32,715 nt of DNA, taken from assembly GCA_900315485.1 (NCBI GenBank), contig OMZI01000027.1, positions 1-32,715 of the forward strand, written 5' to 3'. The first letter of the stretch is position 1; every line of letters starts with the position of its first letter. Positions 26,401 through 32,616 of this stretch are shown in pieces. The position numbers and the translations under genes were made by a program. Under the pieces are notes generated by a model. That model did not search any database. It saw nothing but the letters and a program-made list of their open reading frames with translations, and was not told the origin of the DNA. The DNA is from an uncultured Eubacteriales bacterium (GTDB taxonomy: Bacteria > Bacillota > Clostridia > Peptostreptococcales > Anaerovoracaceae).

Positions 26401-26488
26401 TTCTGCATATATAGTATCATTTTATATGCAGAAAAACAATTATTTGAGGGAAATATCTGCACATAAAGTGCTATTTAATGTGCAGATA
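26401..26488 (-). promoter_or_regulatory. fic promoter with two inverted-repeat operators
   Basis: On the minus strand TTGTTT (26434-26439) and TACTAT (26411-26416) are 17 bases apart. TTCTGCATAT (26401-26410) faces ATATGCAGAA (26424-26433), the latter filling part of the promoter spacer. A second pair, TATCTGCACAT (26454-26464) and ATGTGCAGATA (26478-26488), lies upstream. Four half-sites of one motif suggest cooperative binding by a dimeric HTH protein, probably Fic itself. Confidence 0.75.
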
Positions 26489-26504
26489 TTATCTATTGTG
26501 ATAA

Positions 26505-26536
26505 TAAAAAACGACTGTATGTAAACAGTCGTTTCT
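26505..26536 (-). terminator. Terminator of the tRNA-Ser-like remnant, copy 1
   Basis: ACGACTGT and ACAGTCGT form an 8-bp stem (about 26511-26532) with a run of T on the minus strand. The same stem follows the second remnant at 31787-31814, with a different loop. Confidence 0.7.
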
Positions 26537-26676
26537 GGCGGAGGACCGATGTCAGGACTCCGTCACTTCGTGACACCTCACATCAAGTATGGGACTCGAA
26601 GGAGTCAGAAGCGTACAAACGTTGAAATTCCAAGGAGGAAAAGCGCCGTCCACGTTTGTACCCGGAGTTGTACCCA
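26536..26676 (-). repeat. att-like block, copy 1: tRNA-Ser 3' remnant plus 88-bp structured repeat
   Basis: Read on the minus strand, the 88-bp block (26589-26676) is followed by a tRNA-like tail. The block matches 31829-31916 at 84 of 88 positions. It contains GTACAAACGT/ACGTTTGTAC inverted arms and three GGGTACAA-like motifs. The tail is TTCGAGTCCCAT, then a 42-base insertion (26547-26588) forming its own hairpin (GTCAC-TTC-GTGAC, 26562-26574), then GTCCTCCGCCA (26536-26546). The tail reads like the T-loop, acceptor strand and CCA of tRNA-Ser without the rest. This is what a displaced attachment site next to an island end looks like. Positions 26388-26693 hold no other gene. Confidence 0.7.
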
Positions 26677-26693
26677 TTAATCTACACATCCAT

Positions 26694-26800
26694 GTAATGT
26701 CATTTGTGCTGGCATTATCAAAGCCTTTCTCGGCAAACAGCTGCTCTGCCACATCAAGTATTTCATTTTTCCTCTCTTCGGCAGTTTTTACGATCCTCAT
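26694..26800 (-). pseudogene. Truncated tetR regulator (first ~36 codons)
   Basis: From ATG 26800 the frame reads MRIVKTAEERKNEILDVAEQ then LFAEKGFDNASTNDI, an ordinary TetR N-terminus of proteins about 190-200 residues long. Homology stops inside the helix-turn-helix at 26694, about 18 bases before the att-like block. The frame then runs on through the repeat to 26552, giving a nonsense tail. No C-terminal half is found in the window. The promoter and a perfect palindromic operator remain intact upstream, so the loss looks recent. The stump lacks the recognition helix and cannot bind DNA. Confidence 0.83.
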
Positions 26801-26819
26801 CTTTGCAGTCCTTTTATAA

Positions 26820-26878
26820 AAGCCTACCGACAACTTGTCGGTAGGCTTAAGATAACATACTGTTTTTTTGCTTGTCAA
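26820..26878 (-). promoter_or_regulatory. Promoter and operator of the truncated tetR
   Basis: On the minus strand TTGACA (26873-26878) and TTATCT (26850-26855) are 17 bases apart. Directly downstream is a perfect 29-base palindrome: AAGCCTACCGACAA (26820-26833), one central base, and its inverted copy (26835-26848). This is a typical TetR operator position. The palindrome could also act as a terminator for the upstream GNAT gene. Confidence 0.75.
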
Positions 26879-26897
26879 AAAACTGTTCCGACCAGGC

Positions 26898-27527
26898 TTA
26901 GCCAAAGATCTGGTCTGGCAGTTTCAACTTCTCCTTTGCGGGGAAGTTCTTGTCGAACTCTTCTACATCAGCATCATCCACATAATATGCCTGCGGGGTC
27001 TGATACACTCCTATGACTTCATCCAGATATCCCGGTATCAGTTCTTTGCACAGGAAGAATGAATCATCTGCGCCTTCCGGCAAATCATGGTAGCGTATAC
27101 CAAATTTTCGTGCATAGTCAAAGCCACTCTTACCGTAGAAGTCTATGTTGCCTTCGAACAGAACCGCACCGAATCCCATCTCCGCAGCTTTTTCAAGGGA
27201 ATAGTCAAGCAACAGCTTGCCGTATCCCTTCCGCTTTAGCTCTGGCGCGATGCATATAGGTCCCATCGTCAAGACATCGATATCTCTGCCGTCATCCGCA
27301 TTGATAACAGTCCTCACAAAGACATTCTGCCCGATCAATCTGCCGTCCTTTTCCATGACAAAATCGAGCTCCTTCACGAACGCCGGATCATCTCTCAAAA
27401 CATGCAGTACATAATGCTCACTACAACCGGGCTTGTAGACATTCCAGAACGACTCCCTGACAAGCTTCTCTACTTCTCTGTATTCTACTTTCTTTTCCAA
27501 ACGAATTATTATGTCATTTGTATTCAT
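26898..27527 (-). CDS. GNAT family N-acetyltransferase
   Basis: The 209-residue protein has the acetyl-CoA site APELKRKGYGKLLLDYSLEKA (about 94-114), matching the Q/RxxGxG/A motif of GNAT enzymes, and the later GNIDFYGKSGFDYARKFG typical of the YhbS-like branch. It would acetylate an amine; the substrate is unknown. AGGAGG precedes ATG 27527. A 10-bp hairpin lies in the leader region upstream. It sits inside the segment bracketed by the two att-like blocks. Confidence 0.85.
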   Translation of the reverse strand: MNTNDIIIRLEKKVEYREVEKLVRESFWNVYKPGCSEHYVLHVLRDDPAFVKELDFVMEKDGRLIGQNVFVRTVINADDGRDIDVLTMGPICIAPELKRKGYGKLLLDYSLEKAAEMGFGAVLFEGNIDFYGKSGFDYARKFGIRYHDLPEGADDSFFLCKELIPGYLDEVIGVYQTPQAYYVDDADVEEFDKNFPAKEKLKLPDQIFG

Positions 27528-27572
27528 TGTTTATTACCTCCTGAAAATTGTTGACTTCAATTGCTATACAGC

Positions 27573-27604
27573 GGGAGGTTTGTTTGATTGCCAGCAAACC
27601 TCCC
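27573..27604. other. Stem-loop upstream of the GNAT gene
   Basis: GGGAGGTTTG (27573-27582) and CAAACCTCCC (27595-27604) form a perfect 10-bp stem with a 12-base loop, about 45 bases upstream of the GNAT start. There is no T tract on either strand, so it is not a clear terminator. It may be a leader structure or the remains of one. The rest of 27605-27725 shows no gene. Confidence 0.45.
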
Positions 27605-27725
27605 TGGTCAGCCGACAATCTCCAGTGTGTTGTGTAGTTTTCTCAAACAGCACTCTCCTTTTTCTATCTCTTTTTGCAAAGTATGAGTTCAGGATCATTT
27701 CCCTCTGCCTCATACGTACAGATGT

Positions 27726-27770
27726 TGCTATGCTGAGCACTATTCTGATTCCCGTTATGGTATTTGCCAT
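27726..27770 (-). pseudogene. Possible CDP-alcohol phosphatidyltransferase start (stump)
   Basis: Just after the VOC stop codon an ATG opens the frame MANTITGIRIVLSIA. This resembles the first residues of the CDP-alcohol phosphatidyltransferase (PgsA-like) family. After about 15 codons the sequence no longer resembles the family. The match is short, so the identification is tentative. Confidence 0.35.
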
Positions 27771-27771
27771 T

Positions 27772-28134
27772 CTACACTGGCGTCCCCACTTCGATGAGAT
27801 TTCCATCCGGATCATAGAAGCGTATGACTTTCTGTCCCCAGCTGTGTGTCATGAGTCTGTTGACATACTTCACATCCGGATAGTATCTTTCAAGCTTTTC
27901 GATGAAGCCTTCGATATCACGTTCCTCAAAATAGAGCTCGCAGGAATTGTTCTCCGGAATGATTTCTTTACCGAGGAACTCTTTCCAGTATTTCTCTTCC
28001 TGCAGAACCAGCCCTTCTGTCAGAATCATATTTCCATCATTGTCAAGGATCATCTCCAGACCAAACAAATCATGATAGAACTGTCTGGATCTCTCGATAT
28101 CCTTAACGACGATCAGTACATTTTTCAGTCTCAT
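27772..28134 (-). CDS. VOC (glyoxalase/bleomycin-resistance fold) protein
   Basis: The 120-residue protein starts MRLKNVLIVVKDIERSRQFY, the usual VOC opening, and ends with KVIRFYDPDGNLIEVGTPV, where the terminal Glu is a common metal ligand. One module of this size pairs to form the active site. Members include glyoxalase I, fosfomycin and bleomycin resistance proteins; residues here do not decide between them. GGAAGGGAAACG precedes the ATG. It lies downstream of the GNAT-DUF3795 gene, separated by a long hairpin. Confidence 0.85.
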   Translation of the reverse strand: MRLKNVLIVVKDIERSRQFYHDLFGLEMILDNDGNMILTEGLVLQEEKYWKEFLGKEIIPENNSCELYFEERDIEGFIEKLERYYPDVKYVNRLMTHSWGQKVIRFYDPDGNLIEVGTPV

Positions 28135-28164
28135 CGTTTCCCTTCCTTGATTATTCTGGTACTA

Positions 28165-28201
28165 AGGAGACTGGTGTTGTATCTGAAAACACCAGTCTCC
28201 T
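28165..28201. terminator. Long hairpin between GNAT-DUF3795 and VOC genes
   Basis: AGGAGACTGGTGTT (28165-28178) and its perfect inverted copy (28188-28201) form a 14-bp stem with a 9-base loop. It probably ends the upstream operon, although the T tract is poor. Confidence 0.55.
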
Positions 28202-28250
28202 CCTGTTACATTGTTATTTTACAGCATAGCACACTTTTGACATTTTTTGC

Positions 28251-29033
28251 TTATCCTTTTAGCCGTTTGAGGGCTTCCTCGTTATTTCCTGTTATCATCT
28301 CAAGCTTCTCACATGAGCTCATTTCACTGCAGTCTCCGCATGTTTCTATATCCTTACTAAGCGCACACTGCCTTATCGGGCAAAGTGAATCGCAGAACGG
28401 TGTTTTCATCCCTTCGATACGGCATCCGGCGCAATTGATCATCTCCGGCGTGATCTCTACACTGTTCAGCTCTGACCATTCCTTTGCGACCTTGATCCGC
28501 AGATCATTATCATTGTTTACAGTTGCAATATGGGCTTCACATGTCTCGCAGTCCAATCCACAGTATGCTATGAAATCCTTCATTTTGACTTTCCTCCTAT
28601 AAATCATCGGTGTGAATCTTATCCCATTTATGGTCTTTTCTTCTTCAGTCGGAACAAATCCCAGTTTTTTGTAGAAGCCCAGACCATACGGTGAAGAGTT
28701 GACTGTTATGATATTGCCTTTATAATTCTCCAGAAGGTAATCAAACATCTTAGTTCCGACCCCCTTTCTGTGATACTGCCCATCGACAAAGAAGAAACAG
28801 ATATGCTCCAGTTCTGTACGGATCCCAATCAAACCAATAAGCTTCTGGTCGTAAAACGCCCCGATATAATCTATGCCGTACAGGTATTCCTCATCATGCA
28901 GACACCTGCGGAATTCCTCAGTACCCTCATCAGAGTAATCCGGGGATTCATATTCAGAGAATACTCTCCATGCAAGATCCAAAGCTACCGGGATCTCATA
29001 TTCGGATAATCTGCGTATTTGTTTTTGATACAT
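28251..29033 (-). CDS. GNAT acetyltransferase fused to DUF3795 cysteine-rich domain
   Basis: Residues 1-147 (of 260) are a GNAT domain with GQYHRKGVGTKMFDYLL (85-101) and GFYKKLGF (119-126). Residues 151-255 form a DUF3795 domain opening YCGLDCETCEAH, with further cysteines at 201, 204, 214, 218, 223, 232, 235 and 241. No stop codon separates them. Met151 (28583) has its own AGGAGG at 28593-28598, 9 bases upstream. So the DUF3795 part was probably once a separate gene and may still be made alone. The start codon overlaps the CPBP stop (TAATG), showing translational coupling. Confidence 0.83.
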   Translation of the reverse strand: MYQKQIRRLSEYEIPVALDLAWRVFSEYESPDYSDEGTEEFRRCLHDEEYLYGIDYIGAFYDQKLIGLIGIRTELEHICFFFVDGQYHRKGVGTKMFDYLLENYKGNIITVNSSPYGLGFYKKLGFVPTEEEKTINGIRFTPMIYRRKVKMKDFIAYCGLDCETCEAHIATVNNDNDLRIKVAKEWSELNSVEITPEMINCAGCRIEGMKTPFCDSLCPIRQCALSKDIETCGDCSEMSSCEKLEMITGNNEEALKRLKG

Positions 29034-29884
29034 TACTTATCATCCTCTTTTGCTGCAATATCTTTGATTGTAACGATCATTATTATCGCGATCACCCATG
29101 CGCATATTATTGTGAGAAATCCGGTCTCGCTGACGTAATACATCATGTCATCGCCTCTTGTTATCACGCCAAATACTGCCTGATCATAATTATTATGTGC
29201 CGCATGCAGGAACGCCGCCGGCCAGACGCTCTTACTCAAGTATGTCAGACCGCCAATAATGATTCCTACCGGTAATATGCAAAGCACGAATGCAGGTAGT
29301 TTATACCACACAGGTGCCCCCGCCATGTAGTCTCCGAAAGCGAGCAGCGGCAAATGCCAGCATGCCCAGAACAGGCTCGTTATGATAAGTGCTTTCTTCA
29401 TACCGCTTCTTTCAGTGAGTGCAGGAAGCATGTACCCCCGCCAGCCTATCTCCTCGCCCATCGCGGAGAGGATGCCCGGGAATATACCTATGATCATCGT
29501 AGGAAGACAATCTTTCAATATCAGACTTAGCGCCACGCCTGTATATCCAAAGTTGTCCGGATGTGTCTTCCAGTAAATCATGTAAGGGATCAGCAGATAG
29601 ATAAGCGGAATAAGCACCGCCAGCATTATGTAGCGAATCCGGCATTTTCTTATCCCAAGTGCGGAAAGAAATCTTTTAAGAGAAAACTTCTCCTTATCAT
29701 CTTTAAGCGAAACCACGCTTGCAATGATTGCAGAGAACGCAGGGATCCACATCAGCACAAAATACATCCAGAGCGGGCCGCCCTTTACTATATATGCCTC
29801 TGCTGCAAGTGACAGTATGATCACTAAAGTGAAGAATGTAACCAGCGCTTTATTATCATATCTGGTAGTAACAGTATTACTCAT
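29033..29884 (-). CDS. CPBP family intramembrane metalloprotease (second copy)
   Basis: The 283-residue membrane protein has about seven to eight hydrophobic segments and the CPBP signature: GEEIGWRGY (Glu144, Glu145, Arg149), His177 in CWHLPLL and His227/Asn231 in HAAHNN. It is of the Rce1-like family, with the EExxWRG variant different from the EExxFRG at 1022-1753, so the two are not recent duplicates. ATG 29884 is preferred with GAGGAAAG upstream. It overlaps the end of the small membrane gene by 8 bases and the start of the GNAT-DUF3795 gene by 1 base. This marks a tight operon. Confidence 0.88.
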   Translation of the reverse strand: MSNTVTTRYDNKALVTFFTLVIILSLAAEAYIVKGGPLWMYFVLMWIPAFSAIIASVVSLKDDKEKFSLKRFLSALGIRKCRIRYIMLAVLIPLIYLLIPYMIYWKTHPDNFGYTGVALSLILKDCLPTMIIGIFPGILSAMGEEIGWRGYMLPALTERSGMKKALIITSLFWACWHLPLLAFGDYMAGAPVWYKLPAFVLCILPVGIIIGGLTYLSKSVWPAAFLHAAHNNYDQAVFGVITRGDDMMYYVSETGFLTIICAWVIAIIMIVTIKDIAAKEDDK

Positions 29885-30122
29885 TGTCACTTTCCTCGCT
29901 GTCAGTTGCCTCACTATTGTTCCCAGCTTCACCCGCTCTCCTGACGCATGCTCTTTCAAGCGATAAGAAACAGGCTGCCGCAACGAAGTATATTATGCCC
30001 TCCGGCAACTTATCTGCTGTGATCTTGAACACCGAGCCGGCAAAGAACAGGGTTGCCGCAACGGTCAGCATTCTCATCAATTTGCGGTTTCCAATCATGT
30101 TTTTTTCTATATTCGTCTTCAT
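29877..30122 (-). CDS. Small two-helix membrane protein
   Basis: This is an 81-residue protein with two hydrophobic helices (about 17-34 and 42-57), a basic loop and a very acidic tail. It has no family I recognise. GGAGG lies about 11 bases before ATG 30122, 2 bases after the hydrolase stop. It overlaps the CPBP gene by 8 bases. Its place between an amide hydrolase and a CPBP protease suggests it belongs to the same functional unit. Confidence 0.7.
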   Translation of the reverse strand: MKTNIEKNMIGNRKLMRMLTVAATLFFAGSVFKITADKLPEGIIYFVAAACFLSLERACVRRAGEAGNNSEATDSEESDNE

Positions 30123-30124
30123 GA

Positions 30125-30811
30125 CTATTTCCACCTCCACAATTCTCTCTTATCCCAGTCTCTGTTCTCACACCAGTAAACAGTCCTGTCTGTCACGTCA
30201 TACACCATGGAAACAACAGTCGGGCAGACTTCCTGAGAGACCGTTCTCAGCAATTCAAAGCAATCTTCTACGTCAAAATCATCTGACGCTTTCTCCAGCA
30301 TCTCTTCCGCAGTGTGATATCTGTCCCAACCCATCCACGGATGCGTCTCCGAATTCTGTTTGTATGGTGAGAAATTAGTTAAAATCTTGTATTCAGGTTT
30401 TTCGTAGTAGCTAGATCCCTGTCCAGGAACGATGTGAAGCACGTTGCCGTCAGCGTCCGAAAGAGCAGACATGAACGTCAGTCCGGGAATACTGTAAACA
30501 GGTCTTTCGGCCGCTATATCACGGATTTCCTGCAGTGTCTTCTTCTGCAGCAAAAGATCGATGTCCATCATTATTACATTTTCGCCATCTCCTGCAGGAT
30601 CGCTTCTTCTGTCTGTAGGCCAGCATGTAGGCATGCCTACGAAATCTCCGCGAGAGTTTGCGCCAAACAGCGGCATCCAGCCTTCCTTTGCATCATTGAC
30701 CTCTATGTATACTCCTTCGTCTGCAGGTCTTACTCTGTACTCCATATCCAGAAGATCCAAGTTCCATCCCACTATCGTCTTATTCTTATTTACTACAATG
30801 CTTGTGCACAT
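30125..30811 (-). CDS. Ntn-fold linear amide C-N hydrolase (choloylglycine-hydrolase family)
   Basis: The 228-residue protein begins MCTSIVV, so Cys2 would be exposed as the N-terminal nucleophile after Met removal. NLD (17-19) and LTNFSPY (144-150, Asn146) occupy the places of the active-site Asp and Asn in bile-salt hydrolases and penicillin V acylases. At 228 residues it is shorter than the usual 310-330, so it belongs to a short branch whose substrate is uncertain. It could hydrolyse a bile-acid amide, penicillin, N-acyl homoserine lactone or peptide amide. It heads the TetR-linked operon; GGAAGGAGAG precedes the ATG. Confidence 0.78.
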   Translation of the reverse strand: MCTSIVVNKNKTIVGWNLDLLDMEYRVRPADEGVYIEVNDAKEGWMPLFGANSRGDFVGMPTCWPTDRRSDPAGDGENVIMMDIDLLLQKKTLQEIRDIAAERPVYSIPGLTFMSALSDADGNVLHIVPGQGSSYYEKPEYKILTNFSPYKQNSETHPWMGWDRYHTAEEMLEKASDDFDVEDCFELLRTVSQEVCPTVVSMVYDVTDRTVYWCENRDWDKRELWRWK

Positions 30812-30833
30812 TATTGATTCTCTCCTTCCACTT

Positions 30834-30849
30834 CCTATCGTTCGGTAGG
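30834..30849 (-). promoter_or_regulatory. TetR operator upstream of the amide hydrolase operon
   Basis: CCTATCGTTCGGTAGG is an imperfect 16-base palindrome in the 118-base gap between tetR and the hydrolase gene. It shares CCTAyCGTTCG with the site inside the tetR promoter at 31600-31615. A convincing -35/-10 pair was not found in this gap. A GC-rich stretch near 30890 may form a hairpin. Confidence 0.6.
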
Positions 30850-30929
30850 TGCAGATGTATTTTTTTACCGGTCAGCCTCAATGGCCGGCCGGCAGTTATT
30901 ATTGTATGTAATTAATCAATTTTTTTATT

Positions 30930-31547
30930 CTACTTTGCGTAGATTTCGAAGAACTGCAGCACATGTTTAAGAACCAGTTCCATAACTTCTTCCTCGCGCG
31001 AAGGTTCCCTGTCGCACAGATTGATCCATACAGTGATTGGTGATGAGAGCTGCGCTGCCATGATCTCTGTATCTGACTCCTTCAGCTTATTCATGCGGAC
31101 AAGGAATCTGATCATCCCTTCAAAATACCTTATGATATCTTCGTAATTCACTCTGGTCTGCAGATCAGCGAGTTCTTTGTTTCGGAACTGTTCGATCATG
31201 AGCATCTTTCTGCCCTTGCTGATTGCAGGATCATGGATTATACGCCTGACCTGACTCTGTATCATGTTGGCAGCGTCTTCTGCAGTCATTCCATTCTTAT
31301 CCTTGGTGAACTCAGGATCATCCCAGTTTGTATTGGCAAATACCGAATGATTGTCATAACCAGTCAGTACTGATGCCACAACATTATCGAGTATCTCCTG
31401 TTTGCTGCTGAAGTGGCTGTAAAGAGACGCTTTTCGTATTCCGACAGCATCCGCGATCTGTGAAATGCTCGTCGCTTCATAACCATTTACCGAAAAAAGA
31501 TCGAGCGCGACTTTCAGTATTTCGTCTCTTGTTTTGGCCTTTTCCAT
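30930..31547 (-). CDS. TetR/AcrR family transcriptional regulator
   Basis: The 205-residue protein has the helix-turn-helix EATSISQIADAVGIRKASLY followed by SHFSSKQEIL (about 24-53), a standard TetR N-terminus. The C-terminal half is a helical ligand-binding region. ATG 31547 is chosen because GGAAGGAG lies about 5 bases upstream; the frame extends to 31622 only because the promoter region happens to be open. Two matching operators, one in its own promoter and one before the amide hydrolase, suggest it represses itself and the downstream operon. The inducer is unknown. Confidence 0.87.
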   Translation of the reverse strand: MEKAKTRDEILKVALDLFSVNGYEATSISQIADAVGIRKASLYSHFSSKQEILDNVVASVLTGYDNHSVFANTNWDDPEFTKDKNGMTAEDAANMIQSQVRRIIHDPAISKGRKMLMIEQFRNKELADLQTRVNYEDIIRYFEGMIRFLVRMNKLKESDTEIMAAQLSSPITVWINLCDREPSREEEVMELVLKHVLQFFEIYAK

Positions 31548-31593
31548 AGTACTCCTTCCAACAACAACCGTATTTTCGATAACGGGCATCTCT

Positions 31594-31622
31594 ATTCTAC
31601 CTACCGTTCGTTCGTTAGTCAA
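31594..31622 (-). promoter_or_regulatory. tetR promoter with operator in the spacer
   Basis: On the minus strand TTGACT (31617-31622) and TAGAAT (31594-31599) are exactly 17 bases apart. The spacer holds the motif CCTACCGTTCGTTCGT (plus strand 31600-31615), shared with 30834-30849. A repressor there would directly occlude the promoter. Confidence 0.75.
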
Positions 31623-31750
31623 TATCTATTTTTATGAATGTGAGCCGATACGCTGAATATACGGCATGATTTGCACCCATATTCGGTCGTAAATTCAATC
31701 GTATTATTTTACGCTCGATTTTGCGATTGAAAGCAGTTGCATTCGACGAT

Positions 31751-31777
31751 GAACTTGTTCCTATTTGGAACAAGTTC
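31751..31777. repeat. Perfect 27-base hairpin
   Basis: GAACTTGTTCC (31751-31761) and GGAACAAGTTC (31767-31777) form an 11-bp stem with a 5-base loop. It lies beside the terminator of the tRNA-like remnant. No T tract follows on either strand, so it could be an operator or a recombination-site arm. Between 31548 and 31937 I see only this, the tetR promoter, the terminator and the att-like block. Confidence 0.55.
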
Positions 31778-31784
31778 AAAAACA

Positions 31785-31814
31785 ATAAAAACGACTGTAT
31801 ATTTCAACAGTCGT
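31785..31814 (-). terminator. Terminator of the tRNA-Ser-like remnant, copy 2
   Basis: ACGACTGT (31791-31798) and ACAGTCGT (31807-31814) form an 8-bp stem with a T run on the minus strand. It directly follows the CCA-bearing tail at 31818-31840, as in a normal tRNA gene. Confidence 0.75.
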
Positions 31815-31817
31815 CTG

Positions 31818-31916
31818 TGGCGGAGGACATGGGACTCGAAGAAGTCAGAAGCGTACAAACGTTGAAATTCCAAGGAGGAAAAGCGCCGTCCACGTTTGTC
31901 CCCAGGGTTGTACCCA
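31818..31916 (-). repeat. att-like block, copy 2: tRNA-Ser 3' remnant plus 88-bp structured repeat
   Basis: The minus strand carries the 88-bp block (31829-31916; 84/88 identical to 26589-26676) running without a break into the 3' end of a tRNA-Ser-like gene at 31818-31840. That piece contains T-loop TTCGAGT, stem strand CCCAT, acceptor strand GTCCTCC, discriminator G and CCA. The 5' three quarters of the tRNA are absent: where ATGGG should precede the loop, the block reads GACTTC. It is the uninterrupted version; copy 1 has 42 extra bases. The DUF2442 stop codon lies 21 bases upstream. Confidence 0.75.
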
Positions 31917-31937
31917 ATATATCTTTTCATTTGTCTT

Positions 31938-32426
31938 CTATGCCCACTCTAGTTCATATGCCATCCTATCATAAATACGCGACGGCCCAACAGGTTCAAA
32001 GCCCTCATCAGTGTACTCATAGGATTTGTCATCAAGCCACTCCCAAAAGCTATTAAAATCATCTTCTCCTTCAAGATAAATCCAACACTTATACCTGTTC
32101 TCCAGAGCTTTCCTTACGATCGGCTCATCAATATATTTCTCTAATTCGGCAAGATCTTCAGGGCCTACTGATACATATCCCATTTCTACGGGACGCCCAT
32201 ATTCCTCAACGGTTTTTCCGGAAATAGAAGTATAATCACCCCATGCTATTATCCGTCCCTCATTGGCGGGTCTTGCTGATAAGAACACTTCGGGATAGCA
32301 TTTTAACTCAAAGAGATCTAGATCATTTTCAACCAATTCAGACATATCATATTTGAGAAGAGTTCCTTCCTCAAATTTTACATATATATTATAGTCTTTG
32401 GCAGGATAGACTTCTTCTATTCTCAT
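31938..32426 (-). CDS. DUF2442-like protein with unknown C-terminal half
   Basis: This is a 162-residue acidic soluble protein. The first about 85 residues (MRIEEVYPAKDYNIYVKFEE to a GRIIAWGDYTSISG stretch) look like DUF2442, a small domain often found near toxin-antitoxin or mobile genes. The remainder, with repeated aromatic/acidic stretches such as FNSFWEWLDD, is not recognised. AGGGGG precedes the ATG. It is the last gene before the right-hand palindromic element, matching the immunity-type gene beside the left copy. It is followed by the att-like block. Confidence 0.65.
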   Translation of the reverse strand: MRIEEVYPAKDYNIYVKFEEGTLLKYDMSELVENDLDLFELKCYPEVFLSARPANEGRIIAWGDYTSISGKTVEEYGRPVEMGYVSVGPEDLAELEKYIDEPIVRKALENRYKCWIYLEGEDDFNSFWEWLDDKSYEYTDEGFEPVGPSRIYDRMAYELEWA

Positions 32427-32468
32427 TAGTTCACCCCCTGCTCATATGCATTTTTATGCAGGAGAAGT

Positions 32469-32497
32469 ATTAAAGCACAGTGAATCTATATTTGCAA
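32469..32497 (-). promoter_or_regulatory. Promoter of the DUF2442-like gene
   Basis: On the minus strand TTGCAA (32492-32497) and TTTAAT (32469-32474) are 17 bases apart, about 43 bases upstream of the start codon. The rest of 32498-32616 is AT-rich and shows no gene. Confidence 0.5.
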
Positions 32498-32616
32498 GTA
32501 TTTTGTATTATTTATCTGAATATATATGATCATTTTTTATACAATAATCCTAGTGTTGTACATTTTTGAATATTGTTCAACAATCGCTCTTATGTACATG
32601 AGACTTCCACCCTTAT

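Noticed and set aside
26589-26819. Plus-strand protein encoded by the 88-bp block
   Set aside because: Both copies stay open in one frame for a similar stretch, but no ribosome site is seen, the frames continue into unrelated sequence, and strong pairing explains conservation better.
27511-28602. Plus-strand frame of 363 codons
   Set aside because: It crosses three supported minus-strand genes and has the hydrophobic, cysteine-scattered composition of an antisense shadow.
31818-31916. Complete tRNA-Ser gene
   Set aside because: Only the T-loop to CCA part is tRNA-like. The upstream 88 bases do not form acceptor, D or anticodon arms.
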